A stretch of DNA of 49,285 nucleotides from Armatimonadota bacterium (GTDB lineage: Bacteria > Armatimonadota > UBA5829 > DSUL01). Positions 25,049 through 34,470 of this stretch are shown piece by piece. The notes beneath the pieces are model-generated. The model was not told the DNA's origin and ran no database searches. It worked only from the letters and a program-made list of their open reading frames with translations. Every line of letters begins with the position of its first letter. Within the stretch, counting starts at the first letter, position 1. The stretch spans positions 1-49,285 of the forward strand of contig JADLDK010000004.1 of assembly GCA_020846715.1 (NCBI GenBank), written 5' to 3'. The position numbers were made by a program, and so were the translations under genes.

Positions 25049-25122
25049 TCGGGGTGGCCGGATTTGAACCGGCGACCTTCCGCTCCCAAAGCGGACGCGC
25101 TACCAAGCTGCGCCACACCCCG
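25049..25122 (-). tRNA. tRNA-Pro(TGG)
   Basis: The reverse strand gives acceptor CGGGGTG/CACCCCG, D-stem GCGC/GCGC, anticodon stem TCCGC/GCGGA with loop TTTGGGA (anticodon TGG, reading CCA), and T-arm GCCGG-TTCAAAT-CCGGC. The discriminator is A; CCA is not encoded. Confidence 0.97.
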
Positions 25123-25172
25123 ATGCACCCATAAGCGGCCGGGCGTTGTATGCGTTCTGTCGTGCCGGCGGT

Positions 25173-25178
25173 ATTATA
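25173..25178 (-). promoter_or_regulatory. -10 element for tRNA-Pro
   Basis: On the reverse strand the sequence reads TATAAT, about 50 bases upstream of tRNA-Pro. A TGGTCA lies at a suitable -35 distance but matches the consensus poorly. Confidence 0.45.
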
Positions 25179-25391
25179 GAACAAGCGCGCATGGGTGACC
25201 ACTGCCTTTCTGATCGCCGCGCGCAACGGTTTCGTCTCTGGACGAACTGCTCAACTACGGATATGCTGAACAACAGGGGGCAAACTACCGAATTACCCAT
25301 GAAGGGGCCCGGCCGGCTGAGGTGAGATGTCAGAATGAGGACTGGCACTCGTTGACGCCGCAAAAAATCGGGCGCAATGTTGAGGACTATG

Positions 25392-28223
25392 ATGGATCGT
25401 GGCGAGCAAGGCCTGAACAGTCTCAGCCTGTCCTTTATGGAAGGGCTGTACGAGCAGTTTCTGACAGAACCGGCGTCTGTGCCGTCTGACTGGCGGAAGT
25501 TTTTCGAATCGCAGGGTAACGGTGGCAGGACGAACGGCTCTGTTCGATTTCGGCCTCGGTTCAAGCCGGCCAGCATCTTCAATCCTTCCACGCCCAAATC
25601 AGCCGATTCCCTGCCTGTTTCAGACGTAGCCGTCCTGCAGGATCGTGTAGACCAACTGGTTCGCGCCTATCGGATTCGCGGACATATGATCGCCCAGATT
25701 GACCCACTCGGCCGCCCTAGGCCCGCACAGCCCGAGCTGGACCTGCAAGCCCACGGCCTCACCGAAGCAGACCTGGATCGCACCTTCTCCGCCACCACGA
25801 TTTCTGGTCCGGAAACTCTGACTCTCAGAGAAATTCTGCACCGCCTGCGGAACACATACTGCCGTTCCATCGGCGTGCAGTTTATGCACATTGACGACTA
25901 TGCGGTGAAGATGTGGCTTCAGGAGCGGATGGAGAGCACTGAAAACCACCTGACACTCAGCACTCAGGAGCAGCTACGCATCTTCTCGCGCCTGACAGAC
26001 GCAGTTACGTTTGAAGAGTTTATTCAGAAGAAGTTCATCGGGGCGAAAAGCTTCTCACTGGAGGGGGCGGAGAGCCTGATCCCACTCCTGGACCTGGCTA
26101 TCGAAAGGGCAGGGGAACAGGGTGTCAACGAAATTGTTATAGCGATGGCTCACCGCGGACGGCTCAATGTGCTGGCCAATATTATGTCGAAAAGCCCTCG
26201 CGCCATATTCCGGGAGTTCCAGGACCTTGATCCTGACGTGTCTGTCGGGCACGGCGATGTCAAATACCATCTTGGTTACCATAATGACTGGCTGACAGAA
26301 TGCGGCCACGAAGTTCACCTGGCGCTTTGTTTCAATCCGAGCCATCTTGAGTTCGTAAACCCGGTCGCGCTTGGTCGCGTGCGGGCTAAACAAGACCGCC
26401 TGGCTGATGTCCAGCGCGAAAAGTACGTGTCCATATTGATCCATGGAGACGCCTCACTGGCTGGAGAGGGTATTGTGCAGGAGACTCTGAACCTCAGCAG
26501 GCTGGAAGGATTCAGTACGGGGGGCACGGTTCACGTTGTGGTGAACAATCAGATTGGATTCACGACAAACCCCTCAGACGGTCGATCCGGAACCTATGCT
26601 ACTAATGTGGCTCAGATGCTCCAGGTTCCGATTTTCCACGTCAACGGAGAAGATCCGGAAGCGGTCGCGCAGGTTGTGAAGTTGTCGATGGATTTCCGTC
26701 AGACGTTCAAGCAGGACGTGTTTATTGACATGTACTGTTTCCGCCGGCGTGGGCACAACGAGAGTGACGAGCCCAGCTTTACTCAGCCAATGATGTACAA
26801 GGAGATATCCAGCCGCAAATCCGTCCGCGACAGCTATCTTGAAAGGCTTCTGAATCTCGGTGGAATTACGCGACAGCAGGCGGATGAAGTCGAGAGCCAT
26901 CGCCGCGCACAGCTTGAGGAAGAGCTTCAGGGAGTCCACGAGAAAGAAGAAGTGAGGTTGTCCACCCGCCCCAGCATACTAGGGCGTGTATGGCGCAATT
27001 ATCTTGGCGGGCCAGAGAGCGGTGTCCGAGATGTGGATACCAGCGTTGACCCTGACCGCCTGCAATTCCTGCTTGACCAGCTTACCAAGCTGCCGCAAGA
27101 CTTCACTCCGAATCCCAAGATTCAGAGATTTCTGGATGCGAGACGTGCGATGGCGCGCCGGGAGCACCCGCTGGACTGGTCAGCCGCGGAGACACTGGCT
27201 TTTGGGAGTCTGGCAACAGAAGGCCACAGAGTCCGCCTGAGCGGGCAGGACAGTGAGCGCGGCACTTTCAGCCACAGGCACGCCGTGCTGCACGATTTCC
27301 ACAACGGTGACATTTTCACGCCGCTCCAGCATCTCTCCGCGGATCAGGCGCCTGTTGAGATTATTAACAGCCCACTGTCAGAGGCGGGAGTGCTTGGGTT
27401 CGAATACGGGTACAGTATTGCCTATCCAGACGGACTGGTTGCCTGGGAAGCGCAGTTTGGAGACTTTTGGAACGCGGCTCAGGTAATTGTAGATCAATTC
27501 CTAGTCAGCGCTGAGGACAAGTGGCACAGTCTGTCTGGACTGGTGCTGCTGCTGCCTCACGGCTTTGAGGGGATGGGGCCAGAACATTCGAGCGCGCGCC
27601 TGGAGCGATTCTTGTTGTCGGCGGCGGAGGATAACATTCAGATTGTCGTTCCTTCAACGCCAGCACAGATGTTCCACGTGCTACGCCGGCAGGTGCTGAG
27701 GCCCTGGCGCAAGCCGCTGGTGATCATGACGCCAAAGAGCCTGTTGCGTCATCCGGAAGTAATCTCCTCAATTGACGATCTTGCGACGCAGAGCTTCCAG
27801 CGCGTGCTCGCTGATCCTGTGAATCCCAGACCAGACAAGGTCGAGCGCATTCTGCTCTGTAGCGGCAAGATTTTCTATGACCTTCAGAAGCAACGTCGAG
27901 AACTCGGGCATGAGGACGACATCGCTATTATTCGCCTGGAGCAGCTCTACCCATTGCCTGAGACTGCCATCGAGGAAGCGCTCGCGCGATATGCGGACGA
28001 GACTCCTGTGTTCTGGGTTCAGGAAGAACCGGAGAACATGGGCGCATGGAGGTATTTACAGGTAAGATTCCCCAACAGACTGCTGGGGAGATTTCCATTC
28101 AGCGGGATATCCAGAGCTGCCTCAGCGAGTCCGGCGACGGGCTCTGCGAACATTCACAAAATTGAGCAGCAGGCCATTCTGGAGAGAGCATTCGGCGGCG
28201 TTTTTGAACACGCCCCAGTCTGA
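25392..28223 (+). CDS. sucA: 2-oxoglutarate dehydrogenase E1 component
   Basis: The thiamine-diphosphate E1 subunit (943 residues) of the 2-oxoglutarate dehydrogenase complex, which decarboxylates 2-oxoglutarate in the TCA cycle and passes the succinyl group to the E2 lipoyl arm. The N-terminus has the E1o tail that binds E2 (SFMEGLYEQFLTEPASVPSD). The core shows MAHRGRLNVLANIMSK, GHGDVKYHLGYH, CFNPSHLEFVNPVALGR, the cofactor region HGDASLAGEGIVQETLNLS and HVNGEDPEAV, and a C-terminal transketolase-like domain (SPLSEAGVLGFEYGYS, LLLPHGFEGMGPEHSSARLE). No fused acyltransferase domain is present, unlike actinobacterial KgdA. ATG codons at 25377, 25389 and 25392 are all in frame; TGAGG is best spaced for 25392. 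sucB follows after 54 bases. Confidence 0.95.
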   Translation: MDRGEQGLNSLSLSFMEGLYEQFLTEPASVPSDWRKFFESQGNGGRTNGSVRFRPRFKPASIFNPSTPKSADSLPVSDVAVLQDRVDQLVRAYRIRGHMIAQIDPLGRPRPAQPELDLQAHGLTEADLDRTFSATTISGPETLTLREILHRLRNTYCRSIGVQFMHIDDYAVKMWLQERMESTENHLTLSTQEQLRIFSRLTDAVTFEEFIQKKFIGAKSFSLEGAESLIPLLDLAIERAGEQGVNEIVIAMAHRGRLNVLANIMSKSPRAIFREFQDLDPDVSVGHGDVKYHLGYHNDWLTECGHEVHLALCFNPSHLEFVNPVALGRVRAKQDRLADVQREKYVSILIHGDASLAGEGIVQETLNLSRLEGFSTGGTVHVVVNNQIGFTTNPSDGRSGTYATNVAQMLQVPIFHVNGEDPEAVAQVVKLSMDFRQTFKQDVFIDMYCFRRRGHNESDEPSFTQPMMYKEISSRKSVRDSYLERLLNLGGITRQQADEVESHRRAQLEEELQGVHEKEEVRLSTRPSILGRVWRNYLGGPESGVRDVDTSVDPDRLQFLLDQLTKLPQDFTPNPKIQRFLDARRAMARREHPLDWSAAETLAFGSLATEGHRVRLSGQDSERGTFSHRHAVLHDFHNGDIFTPLQHLSADQAPVEIINSPLSEAGVLGFEYGYSIAYPDGLVAWEAQFGDFWNAAQVIVDQFLVSAEDKWHSLSGLVLLLPHGFEGMGPEHSSARLERFLLSAAEDNIQIVVPSTPAQMFHVLRRQVLRPWRKPLVIMTPKSLLRHPEVISSIDDLATQSFQRVLADPVNPRPDKVERILLCSGKIFYDLQKQRRELGHEDDIAIIRLEQLYPLPETAIEEALARYADETPVFWVQEEPENMGAWRYLQVRFPNRLLGRFPFSGISRAASASPATGSANIHKIEQQAILERAFGGVFEHAPV

Positions 28224-28277
28224 GACTCAAACCGTTTGATCGCAATTCAGAACTCGTTGAAAGAGGAGTGAGGGTTT

Positions 28278-29573
28278 ATGCCAATTGAGCTGGTAGTGCC
28301 AAGCGTCGGTGAGTCCATCACAGAAGTGCAGATAGGTAGCTGGCTGAAGGGTCAGGGCGAGCGAGTGGACCGCGACCAGCCTGTCGTCGAGATAGAGTCC
28401 GACAAAGCGACCCTGGAGCTCCCCGCACCGACATCAGGGACTATCACGCAGGTGCTCAAGAAAACCGGAGAGATTGCGAAGGTGGGCGATGTGATCGGCT
28501 ATATGGAGGAATCTCAGGATTCTGTGGTCGCACCCGCCAAAGCGCCTGAATCCCAACCGCAACAGCCCGCCGTCGTAGAGCCGAAGCCGGCGACCGCACA
28601 GCAACAGTCTCCAAAAAGCGTACAGCCAGCGGAGCCTCGTGTCATGCCCGCTGCTGCCAGGCTGCTGGCGGAAGGCGGTTTAGACGCTTCTGATGTGGAA
28701 GGCACCGGGCCCGGCGGACGAGTCCTCAAAGAAGACGTCCTGCGGCGCGCTGAGGTCTCCAGCAGCCCTGCACAGCCCTCCACGGAACGCCCAGACACAC
28801 TGCCTGCCACACAGACTGTTTCTCAACCTCCTGGACATCCCCTTCAGTCTATTCCTGCCGTAGCTCAAGAAGGCCGTGAAGAAGATGTCGTGCCTATGAG
28901 CCCGATGCGCCTACGAATCGCCCAACGCCTTGTCGAGGCTCAGCAGGCTGCGGCTTTGTTGACGACGTTCAATGAAGTGGACATGTCGCAGGTAATGTCC
29001 TTGCGAAAAGAGCATCAGGAGAAGTTCCAGAGCCTCTACAACGTGAAGCTGGGATTTATGTCCTTCTTCGTCAAGGCAGTGATCGAAGCGCTCAAAGACG
29101 TGCCACAACTGAACGCGGAGATTCGCGAAAACAGCATTGTGTACCGCAACTACTACGACATCGGAATCGCTGTCGGCGGTGGAAAAGGTCTAGTAGTGCC
29201 GATTATCCGCAGCGCTGAGCGCCTCAGTTTTGCAGAGATTGAGGTGACAATCGCAGGTTTCGCTGAGCGAGCGAAGCACAACAAGATAGGGCTTGAGGAA
29301 CTGAAGGGTGGCACATTCTCGATCAGCAATGGCGGTGTCTACGGGTCTTTGCTCTCGACTCCGATCGTAAATCCTCCCCAAAGCGGGATTCTCGGTCTGC
29401 ACACGATTCAGGAGCGTCCCGTCGCGCGGGAAGGCCAGGTCGTCATCCGTCCTATGATGTACACGGCACTGACGTACGATCACCGCATCGTGGATGGAAA
29501 AGAGGCGGTGGGTTTCTTGAAGCGAATCAAGGACTGCATCGAGAATCCTGCGCGAATGCTACTGGAAGTGTAA
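28278..29573 (+). CDS. sucB: Dihydrolipoamide succinyltransferase E2
   Basis: The E2 core of the 2-oxoglutarate dehydrogenase complex, 431 residues. One lipoyl domain carries the lipoylated Lys43 in [15 protein letters not shown] proline/alanine/glutamine-rich linker (about 85-120) follows, then a peripheral subunit-binding domain ([20 protein letters not shown]), a second flexible linker, and the acyltransferase domain from about residue 200, ending in the catalytic [16 protein letters not shown]. The upstream GAGGAGTGAGGG is a strong ribosome-binding site. It lies between sucA and lpdA. The 2-oxoglutarate rather than pyruvate role follows from the sucA neighbour. Confidence 0.94.
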   Translation: MPIELVVPSVGESITEVQIGSWLKGQGERVDRDQPVVEIESDKATLELPAPTSGTITQVLKKTGEIAKVGDVIGYMEESQDSVVAPAKAPESQPQQPAVVEPKPATAQQQSPKSVQPAEPRVMPAAARLLAEGGLDASDVEGTGPGGRVLKEDVLRRAEVSSSPAQPSTERPDTLPATQTVSQPPGHPLQSIPAVAQEGREEDVVPMSPMRLRIAQRLVEAQQAAALLTTFNEVDMSQVMSLRKEHQEKFQSLYNVKLGFMSFFVKAVIEALKDVPQLNAEIRENSIVYRNYYDIGIAVGGGKGLVVPIIRSAERLSFAEIEVTIAGFAERAKHNKIGLEELKGGTFSISNGGVYGSLLSTPIVNPPQSGILGLHTIQERPVAREGQVVIRPMMYTALTYDHRIVDGKEAVGFLKRIKDCIENPARMLLEV

Positions 29574-29787
29574 TAGCCGGCACTCGCGTCTATGCTTTTC
29601 AAGCGCACACTGCAAGGTCGCGAATATCTCTTTGGCGCTGCTGCACAGGCGGGGTGAGAGCCCTGGTGCGCCTTAGTCGCAAAGCCTCCGGACGAGAACA
29701 TTTCTTATTGCACACGCAAGCGGCTGGTGCTGACTCTGGTAAGACGCGTGCGGATCACCAACGAATCTAAGGACACATTCAGAAAAT

Positions 29788-31179
29788 ATGACAACTGACA
29801 GTTTTGATCTGGTCGTCATTGGTGCGGGACCTGGTGGATACGTCGCTGCCATACGCGCTGCCCAACTGGGACTCAAAGTAGCCTGCGTTGAAGAAGAGAG
29901 CCGGCTTGGCGGTACGTGTTTGCGAGTCGGCTGCATCCCCAGCAAGGCTCTGCTGGAGTCGAGCCAGCGCTACCACGAAGTCAAGGACGCTCTAACGCCT
30001 CACGGGGTAAAGGTTCAGGGCGTTGAGCTTGATTTGCCAATGATGCAAAAGCGCAAGGACGAAGTTGTCAAGAGCCTTACGAGTGGAGTCGCCTCTCTAT
30101 TCAAAAAGCACGAGATTGCTCGATATGACGGGCATGGATCTGTGGCGTCAGCGGGCGTTGTAGCCGTCAAATCCGGAGACAATGCTCAGGAGCTTCGCGC
30201 CAGGTGGATCCTCATCGCTACGGGCAGCAAACCCGCACAGCTCAAAGGGGTTGAGTGTGACGGTGATATCGTCGGTAGCAGCACCGAAGCGTTAGCTTAC
30301 TCTAAGACGCCAGAGCACCTTGTTGTTATCGGTGGCGGATATATCGGGCTGGAACTGGGATCGGTCTGGAAAAGGCTGGGGGCCAAAGTCACTGTCATAG
30401 AGTATCTGGATCGCATTCTTCCCGGGATGGATGCAGAGCTCTCGCGTGACGCGCTCAAGACTTTCAAAAAGCAGGGGTTGGAATTCCGCCTGGGTACGGC
30501 TGTGACAGGTGTGCGAACAGATGCCGGCCAGGCAGTCGTAGAGTGCCGTGACTCAGAGCCCGTGACTGCGGATCGCGTGCTGGTTGCCGTTGGGCGTGTT
30601 CCAAATACAGACGGGCTGGGACTTGCTGAGGTGGGCGTCCAGATCAGCGAGCGTGGCTTTGTCGTAGTGGATGAACACTATCAGACGTCTGTGCCTGGCA
30701 TCTATGCTGTGGGTGACGTAATCGGCGGCGCAATGCTTGCGCACAAAGCTGAAGACGAAGGTATCGCGTGTGTTGAGAATCTTGTCACCGGCTATGGACA
30801 CGTGAACTATGACGCGGTTCCAGGCATCGTCTACACTCACCCAGAGATAGCCACGGTCGGCCAGTCCGAGGAAGCGCTGGAGGCCGCAGGAGTGAAGTAT
30901 CGAAAAGGTATCTTTTATTTCAAGGCCAATGGGCGCGCACGGGCGTTGGGTGAAACTGATGGCTGGGTGAAGATACTCGCAGACGAACAGACCGATCGCG
31001 TGCTCGGGGTGCACATCATTGGGCCGAGGGCTGGCGATCTCATCGCAGAAGCAGCAGTAGCTATAGAGTTTGGCGCCAGCAGTGAAGACATCGCCCGCTC
31101 AACACACGCGCACCCAACGCTGGCCGAAGTCGTCCGCGAAGCAGCGTTCGCTGTGCAAGGTCGCGCGATTCACGCCTGA
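29788..31179 (+). CDS. lpdA: Dihydrolipoamide dehydrogenase E3
   Basis: The FAD-dependent E3 subunit, 463 residues, that reoxidises the E2 lipoyl groups with NAD+. The FAD site is VVIGAGPGGYVAAIRA, the redox disulfide is Cys44/Cys49 in GGTCLRVGCIPSKALL, the NAD site is VVIGGGYIGLELGSVW, and the C-terminal catalytic pair is in THAHPTLAEVVREA. The length is normal. The 214-base gap to sucB has no clear terminator, so co-transcription is plausible; that gap contains only a 21-codon ATG-started frame (29592-29657) without a ribosome-binding site. Confidence 0.95.
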   Translation: MTTDSFDLVVIGAGPGGYVAAIRAAQLGLKVACVEEESRLGGTCLRVGCIPSKALLESSQRYHEVKDALTPHGVKVQGVELDLPMMQKRKDEVVKSLTSGVASLFKKHEIARYDGHGSVASAGVVAVKSGDNAQELRARWILIATGSKPAQLKGVECDGDIVGSSTEALAYSKTPEHLVVIGGGYIGLELGSVWKRLGAKVTVIEYLDRILPGMDAELSRDALKTFKKQGLEFRLGTAVTGVRTDAGQAVVECRDSEPVTADRVLVAVGRVPNTDGLGLAEVGVQISERGFVVVDEHYQTSVPGIYAVGDVIGGAMLAHKAEDEGIACVENLVTGYGHVNYDAVPGIVYTHPEIATVGQSEEALEAAGVKYRKGIFYFKANGRARALGETDGWVKILADEQTDRVLGVHIIGPRAGDLIAEAAVAIEFGASSEDIARSTHAHPTLAEVVREAAFAVQGRAIHA

Positions 31180-31506
31180 GCGAACAAGCCTCTTTGGGGT
31201 CCCGGCCTGAGCTTTGGATCCGACAGTTTCAAGGCCTGTCGTACTCAAGTTGCCGTGCAGAATTGGCAAAAGAAATAGAGGCGCTGGCGCGTCCTGAGTT
31301 ATGTCCGGTTGTCAGCTACTTAACAGACCACTCCTTCACGACCCTATCCCAGTGCCACGCGTGACGAATTTGCATCCAAAGATGAAAATCGGTCGTCTAC
31401 GGCGCTGAGTTTTGTGTTACACTGGCGCAAATGCACGACGGCTGGAGCGAGATTCAGGCCCGGCGTGACTGATAGAAAGTAGGCAATTGACGCGAAAGGA
31501 GTCGCT
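31180..31506. other. Intergenic region after lpdA
   Basis: About 330 bases. I see no gene and no strong hairpin. The end of the stretch carries the strong ribosome-binding site GAAAGGAG (31494-31501) of the next small gene, and its promoter presumably lies around 31380-31430, where TTTTGTGTTACACT occurs. Confidence 0.4.
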
Positions 31507-31797
31507 ATGCCTCGCTTCCTCGCAGTTCATATCCTGGAGCGTGAGACATCTGAAGATAAAACATTTGAAGCTCAGACATCCAGTGTAGAAGAGATTGAGC
31601 GATTTGAAGATATGGCTCTGGAGGATCCCCGGGTCTTCGGATATCGAAGCGTCTGCGGACCTTCAGGACAGAGTCTGATCTGTATTCTTGAAGCAACCGA
31701 TGAGGCTGCTGTAGCGCAGTGGTTTGCTGACCTTGGACTGCGCGTGACACGGGTAGAACACATTGAACGTGTGAAAAGCGAAGCCCGAGTTTCCTAG
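31507..31797 (+). CDS. Small DUF4242-like protein
   Basis: A 96-residue protein with excellent coding signals: GAAAGGAG five bases upstream of the ATG. The pattern MPRFLAVHILER ... RVFGYRSVCGPSGQSLICILEATDEAAVAQWFADLGLRVTRVE suggests a small ferredoxin-like alpha/beta fold similar to DUF4242. I do not assign a function. It stands alone between lpdA and a mobile-element pocket. Confidence 0.6.
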   Translation: MPRFLAVHILERETSEDKTFEAQTSSVEEIERFEDMALEDPRVFGYRSVCGPSGQSLICILEATDEAAVAQWFADLGLRVTRVEHIERVKSEARVS

Positions 31798-32428
31798 CGG
31801 AGATCTTTTTGCTTGATCTGCAAAAAGACAAGTCTTTCTTGAGTGTGGCGTGACCTCACCCCTGGCACTGGTGCCGTCGGCCACGTTTTCGTCTTGATCA
31901 ATGTGGCGGTGACGGAGTGCACTTTTCCCCATTTACGCGCTGCAAGCGCTCCGCTCAGCAGTAGTTATAGTTTTTGCTATAGTACCGTAGTCCTGCCTAG
32001 AAGTGGATATAAAGAGCCTGCCTTGCGTGTGACTATCGTTGGATTGCGCCAGAGCCCGCGGAAGACTAATATTGTGGTGGGTAAACGAGTGCTCTTTTGA
32101 CAGGGCAGGTGCTGGCCAAACGCCTGTAGTTGACCTTGGACATTATGTAGCCTTGACAAAAGGGTGGGCATGAACATGGGGTAGCCCCTCAGGGGTCAGT
32201 GCGGTCTTCGTATGGCCACGGCTTCAGGCAATGGAACGGTGCGCGGACAATACCCTGCCTGAAGCATACGGGACCGGACCCAAGCGCTTCTCCTCAAAAT
32301 GCGCGACCTGAGCAAGCTGAGGAGGTTGCCCCATGCCCACCCGACCCCGCTCTTGTGAGCTTCTAGCTATCGTCTGCAGGAGTGGACAGTATATCAACAA
32401 ATGAATATCCAGACCCATGAAGCCCGGA
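31798..32428. other. Gene-free accessory stretch next to the IS
   Basis: About 630 bases with no convincing gene; short open frames on both strands lack ribosome-binding sites and protein-like composition. The right part holds the long imperfect palindrome at 32162-32342. The left part has AT-rich promoter-like sequence near 31965-31990 (TAGTTTTTGCTATAGT) with no clear gene downstream, which may be a relic. Confidence 0.45.
32162..32342. repeat. 181-bp imperfect palindrome, MITE-like
   Basis: The ends are GGGTGGGCATG (32162-32172) and its exact complement CATGCCCACCC (32332-32342). The inward continuation, after a 5-base offset, also pairs over most of the next 15 bases (GGGGTAGCCCCTCAG against CTGAGGAGGTTGCCC). 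A second perfect inverted repeat, GCTTCAGGCA (32221-32230) and TGCCTGAAGC (32256-32265), forms an inner hairpin. This nested structure without a gene suggests a MITE or a structured RNA. It lies about 85 bases from the ISKra4-like element, but its ends do not match that element's ends. Confidence 0.5.
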
Positions 32429-33871
32429 TGTCCAACTTCGACTTCCGGGCTCCTTTGCGTACAGTGCTTGTTGCGGCTGCTGCCCGGCATGGGTGTGCGT
32501 CAATTCTGTGGTAGTTGGCGGGGCATGGCGGCGTAGGCAGCGAAGTTGACGGTGGGTTCGTCCAGCCAGCGCGCTCGCAGTTGCAGCATCGCCTCGGCTC
32601 CACGCGCGCTCCAGTGCATACCGGACTGCTTCAGGCGGGCTTGTACCAGGACCTTGCACGAGGATTCGGCGACGCCGCTGCCGATGTGCAACCCTTCAGC
32701 AAGGAACCGGTCATAGCGCATCCGATCCCCGTTGCGACGAAAGTAGCCGAGACTCGTCGCCTTCAGCTTCTTTGCCTCCGCATCTGCTGGCCTCCAGGCC
32801 ACGATGGACCGCATCACACGCGCATGGCGTCCCTCGAGCAAGTCCTGCTTTGCCCTCCTCAGCCAACCCTCGGCCTTCCTCGTGCCGAACCCATGCCAGC
32901 TGTTGGCCACCTCCGCCAGATGCTCAGCGGCATGGAAGAAGTCCACGATCTCCACTGCCCCCGGGAAGTTGTCCCGCGCCTGGTTCCATATCCATCGGGC
33001 GCCGTCTCCCAGCACCACCGTCTGCTTTGCGCGAACCACACCCCGCCGGAACGCCAGCGCATACAGCTTGTCACCGATCGCCTCAGCGTCGCCAAAGGTC
33101 GCGGTATGCTCGATGTGGACGGCCTCGGCCCGGCCGTCAGCAGCGGCTCTCGTCTCATATACAGCACCGACCTTGCACTCACGCCACCCCTTGTCCACCG
33201 ACGCCATCACTCCATCCACCGTCACATACAACCGTTCTGGAGAGCAGGCCGGCTCAGGGACGCTCCCTGAGATGATCTCTGCGTCGCGCGCGGCAGCTTC
33301 CTCCCCTATCGCCTTGCCCACTGCTTCCGCAACACGCTCCACCGTCTTGGCCGACACATCCAGCCCGCACAGCTCACGCAACTCGCAGGCGCACCGCTCA
33401 AACGGCGCCAGCGCCGCTATCCGCGCGATCTTCGCCCGCACCGGAAGTGTCGTGCCGCCGCCGTCAAGGCCAAGCTGCTTGTCCAGTGGCGCAAACCCAC
33501 GGCTGCAGACCCGGCAACTGTAGTAGGCGCGGCTGATCCGCCGCAGCCCGTGAAGCGTGACCACCTCCTTGATATAGTTGCGGACATAGCGGGCCTTCCT
33601 CCCGCAAGCGCAGAACGCCCCCCTGCACTCCTTCCCATCCCCTTGCTCACCAATGGCGCTGTCCTCAATCTCGGCCTCGATGGCCTGACCTATCTCCTCG
33701 GTCAACTCCTCGATCTGCGCCAGCGTTGAGCCCTTCCCGGGAAACTTCTCCTCCAGCAACTCACGAAACCGCTGCGTCAACTGCTCGATCTTGTCCTTGC
33801 GATCCTCACACATCCTCTTTGCCTCTCCTCTCGAAGCTGCCTCACGCAGCCTCAGAAGGGAAACTTCGACA
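32429..33871 (-). mobile_element. ISKra4-type insertion sequence (boundaries tentative)
   Basis: One transposase gene fills this 1.44-kb element. Imperfect inverted repeats are the basis for the ends: the left end starts TGTCCAACTTCGACTTC and the right end, read on the reverse strand, starts TGTCGAAGTTTCCCTTC; about two thirds of the positions agree. No target-site duplication is evident at these exact points, so the ends may be off by some bases or the flanks may have decayed. The insertion sits between a small conserved-looking gene and rpmE. Confidence 0.5.
32500..33813 (-). CDS. ISKra4 family transposase
   Basis: A 437-residue DDE transposase. An N-terminal helical part is followed by a zinc ribbon (CACG and CRVC, residues about 68-102), then the catalytic domain with LYVTVDGVMASV (first Asp), VVLGDGARWIWN (second Asp) and EIVDFFHAAEHL. 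The acidic residue near the end is probably in HIGSGVAESSCKVLVQARLK, a segment typical of ISKra4-like transposases. The frame is intact, with AGAGG upstream of the ATG, so it may be active. Codon and base use are more GC-rich than in flanking genes, in line with recent transfer. Confidence 0.8.
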   Translation of the reverse strand: MCEDRKDKIEQLTQRFRELLEEKFPGKGSTLAQIEELTEEIGQAIEAEIEDSAIGEQGDGKECRGAFCACGRKARYVRNYIKEVVTLHGLRRISRAYYSCRVCSRGFAPLDKQLGLDGGGTTLPVRAKIARIAALAPFERCACELRELCGLDVSAKTVERVAEAVGKAIGEEAAARDAEIISGSVPEPACSPERLYVTVDGVMASVDKGWRECKVGAVYETRAAADGRAEAVHIEHTATFGDAEAIGDKLYALAFRRGVVRAKQTVVLGDGARWIWNQARDNFPGAVEIVDFFHAAEHLAEVANSWHGFGTRKAEGWLRRAKQDLLEGRHARVMRSIVAWRPADAEAKKLKATSLGYFRRNGDRMRYDRFLAEGLHIGSGVAESSCKVLVQARLKQSGMHWSARGAEAMLQLRARWLDEPTVNFAAYAAMPRQLPQN

Positions 33872-34131
33872 CCAGCGCCAACAAATCATGCCGTACACAT
33901 GTTCGCCATGAACAAGACGCGCACCCGCCCGGCATTGATTGATTGCATAACAGGCGTGGAATGTGGTATTGAAGTAAACTGGTTGTTTTTGGGAACATGT
34001 GCTTCTATCGCGCGCGGGTGGGCACTATCCCCGCCTGATATTCGTTGACTCAAAGAGAGCTGTCTGCGCACAGATCAGCCTTCACGCGCGCCACCAACGC
34101 CCGGATTTCCCGGGCTCTACGAGGAATAACT

Positions 34132-34359
34132 ATGAAAGCCGGAATTCATCCCCATTATGTCGACGCCAAGATAGTCTGCGCCTGCGGAGCAGAGTATCCC
34201 ACGCGCTCCATCAAGCCAGAGCTTCACGTCGAAATCTGTGGAGCCTGCCATCCGTTCTATACAGGCAAGCAGAAGATCGTCGATACAGAGGGGCGTGTCG
34301 AAAAGTTCATGCAGCGGTATGGAAAGAAGATGGAGGAGCAGAAGAAGAGCAAGAACTGA
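34132..34359 (+). CDS. rpmE: 50S ribosomal protein bL31 (zinc-binding form)
   Basis: A 75-residue ribosomal protein. [20 protein letters not shown] and [14 protein letters not shown] are diagnostic; Cys16, Cys18, Cys36 and Cys39 make the zinc-binding C+ form. The start is the ATG at 34132 with GAGGAA seven bases upstream; an open frame runs from 34045 but is not part of the protein. It leads the rpmE-DUF1385-prfA-prmC run known from many Gram-positive-like genomes. Confidence 0.96.
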   Translation: MKAGIHPHYVDAKIVCACGAEYPTRSIKPELHVEICGACHPFYTGKQKIVDTEGRVEKFMQRYGKKMEEQKKSKN

Positions 34360-34470
34360 GATTCTGTATCCAGGAGCACTCAGGCCTGCCATCTTCCACA
34401 GCTCTGACTACTTCGCGCTTTGTACGGAACGGTTAGGGTTGCGTGCATAGCTCGCATATGGAGCGTCGAT

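Noticed and set aside
29592..29657. 21-codon frame between sucB and lpdA as a leader peptide
   Set aside because: It lacks a ribosome-binding site and any attenuator-like hairpin pair after it.
31843..32100. Open frame of 85 codons between the DUF4242-like gene and the IS
   Set aside because: Composition is not protein-like and no ribosome-binding site precedes it.
32515..33523. Long plus-strand frames within the IS
   Set aside because: They are antisense to the intact transposase and arise from its high GC content.
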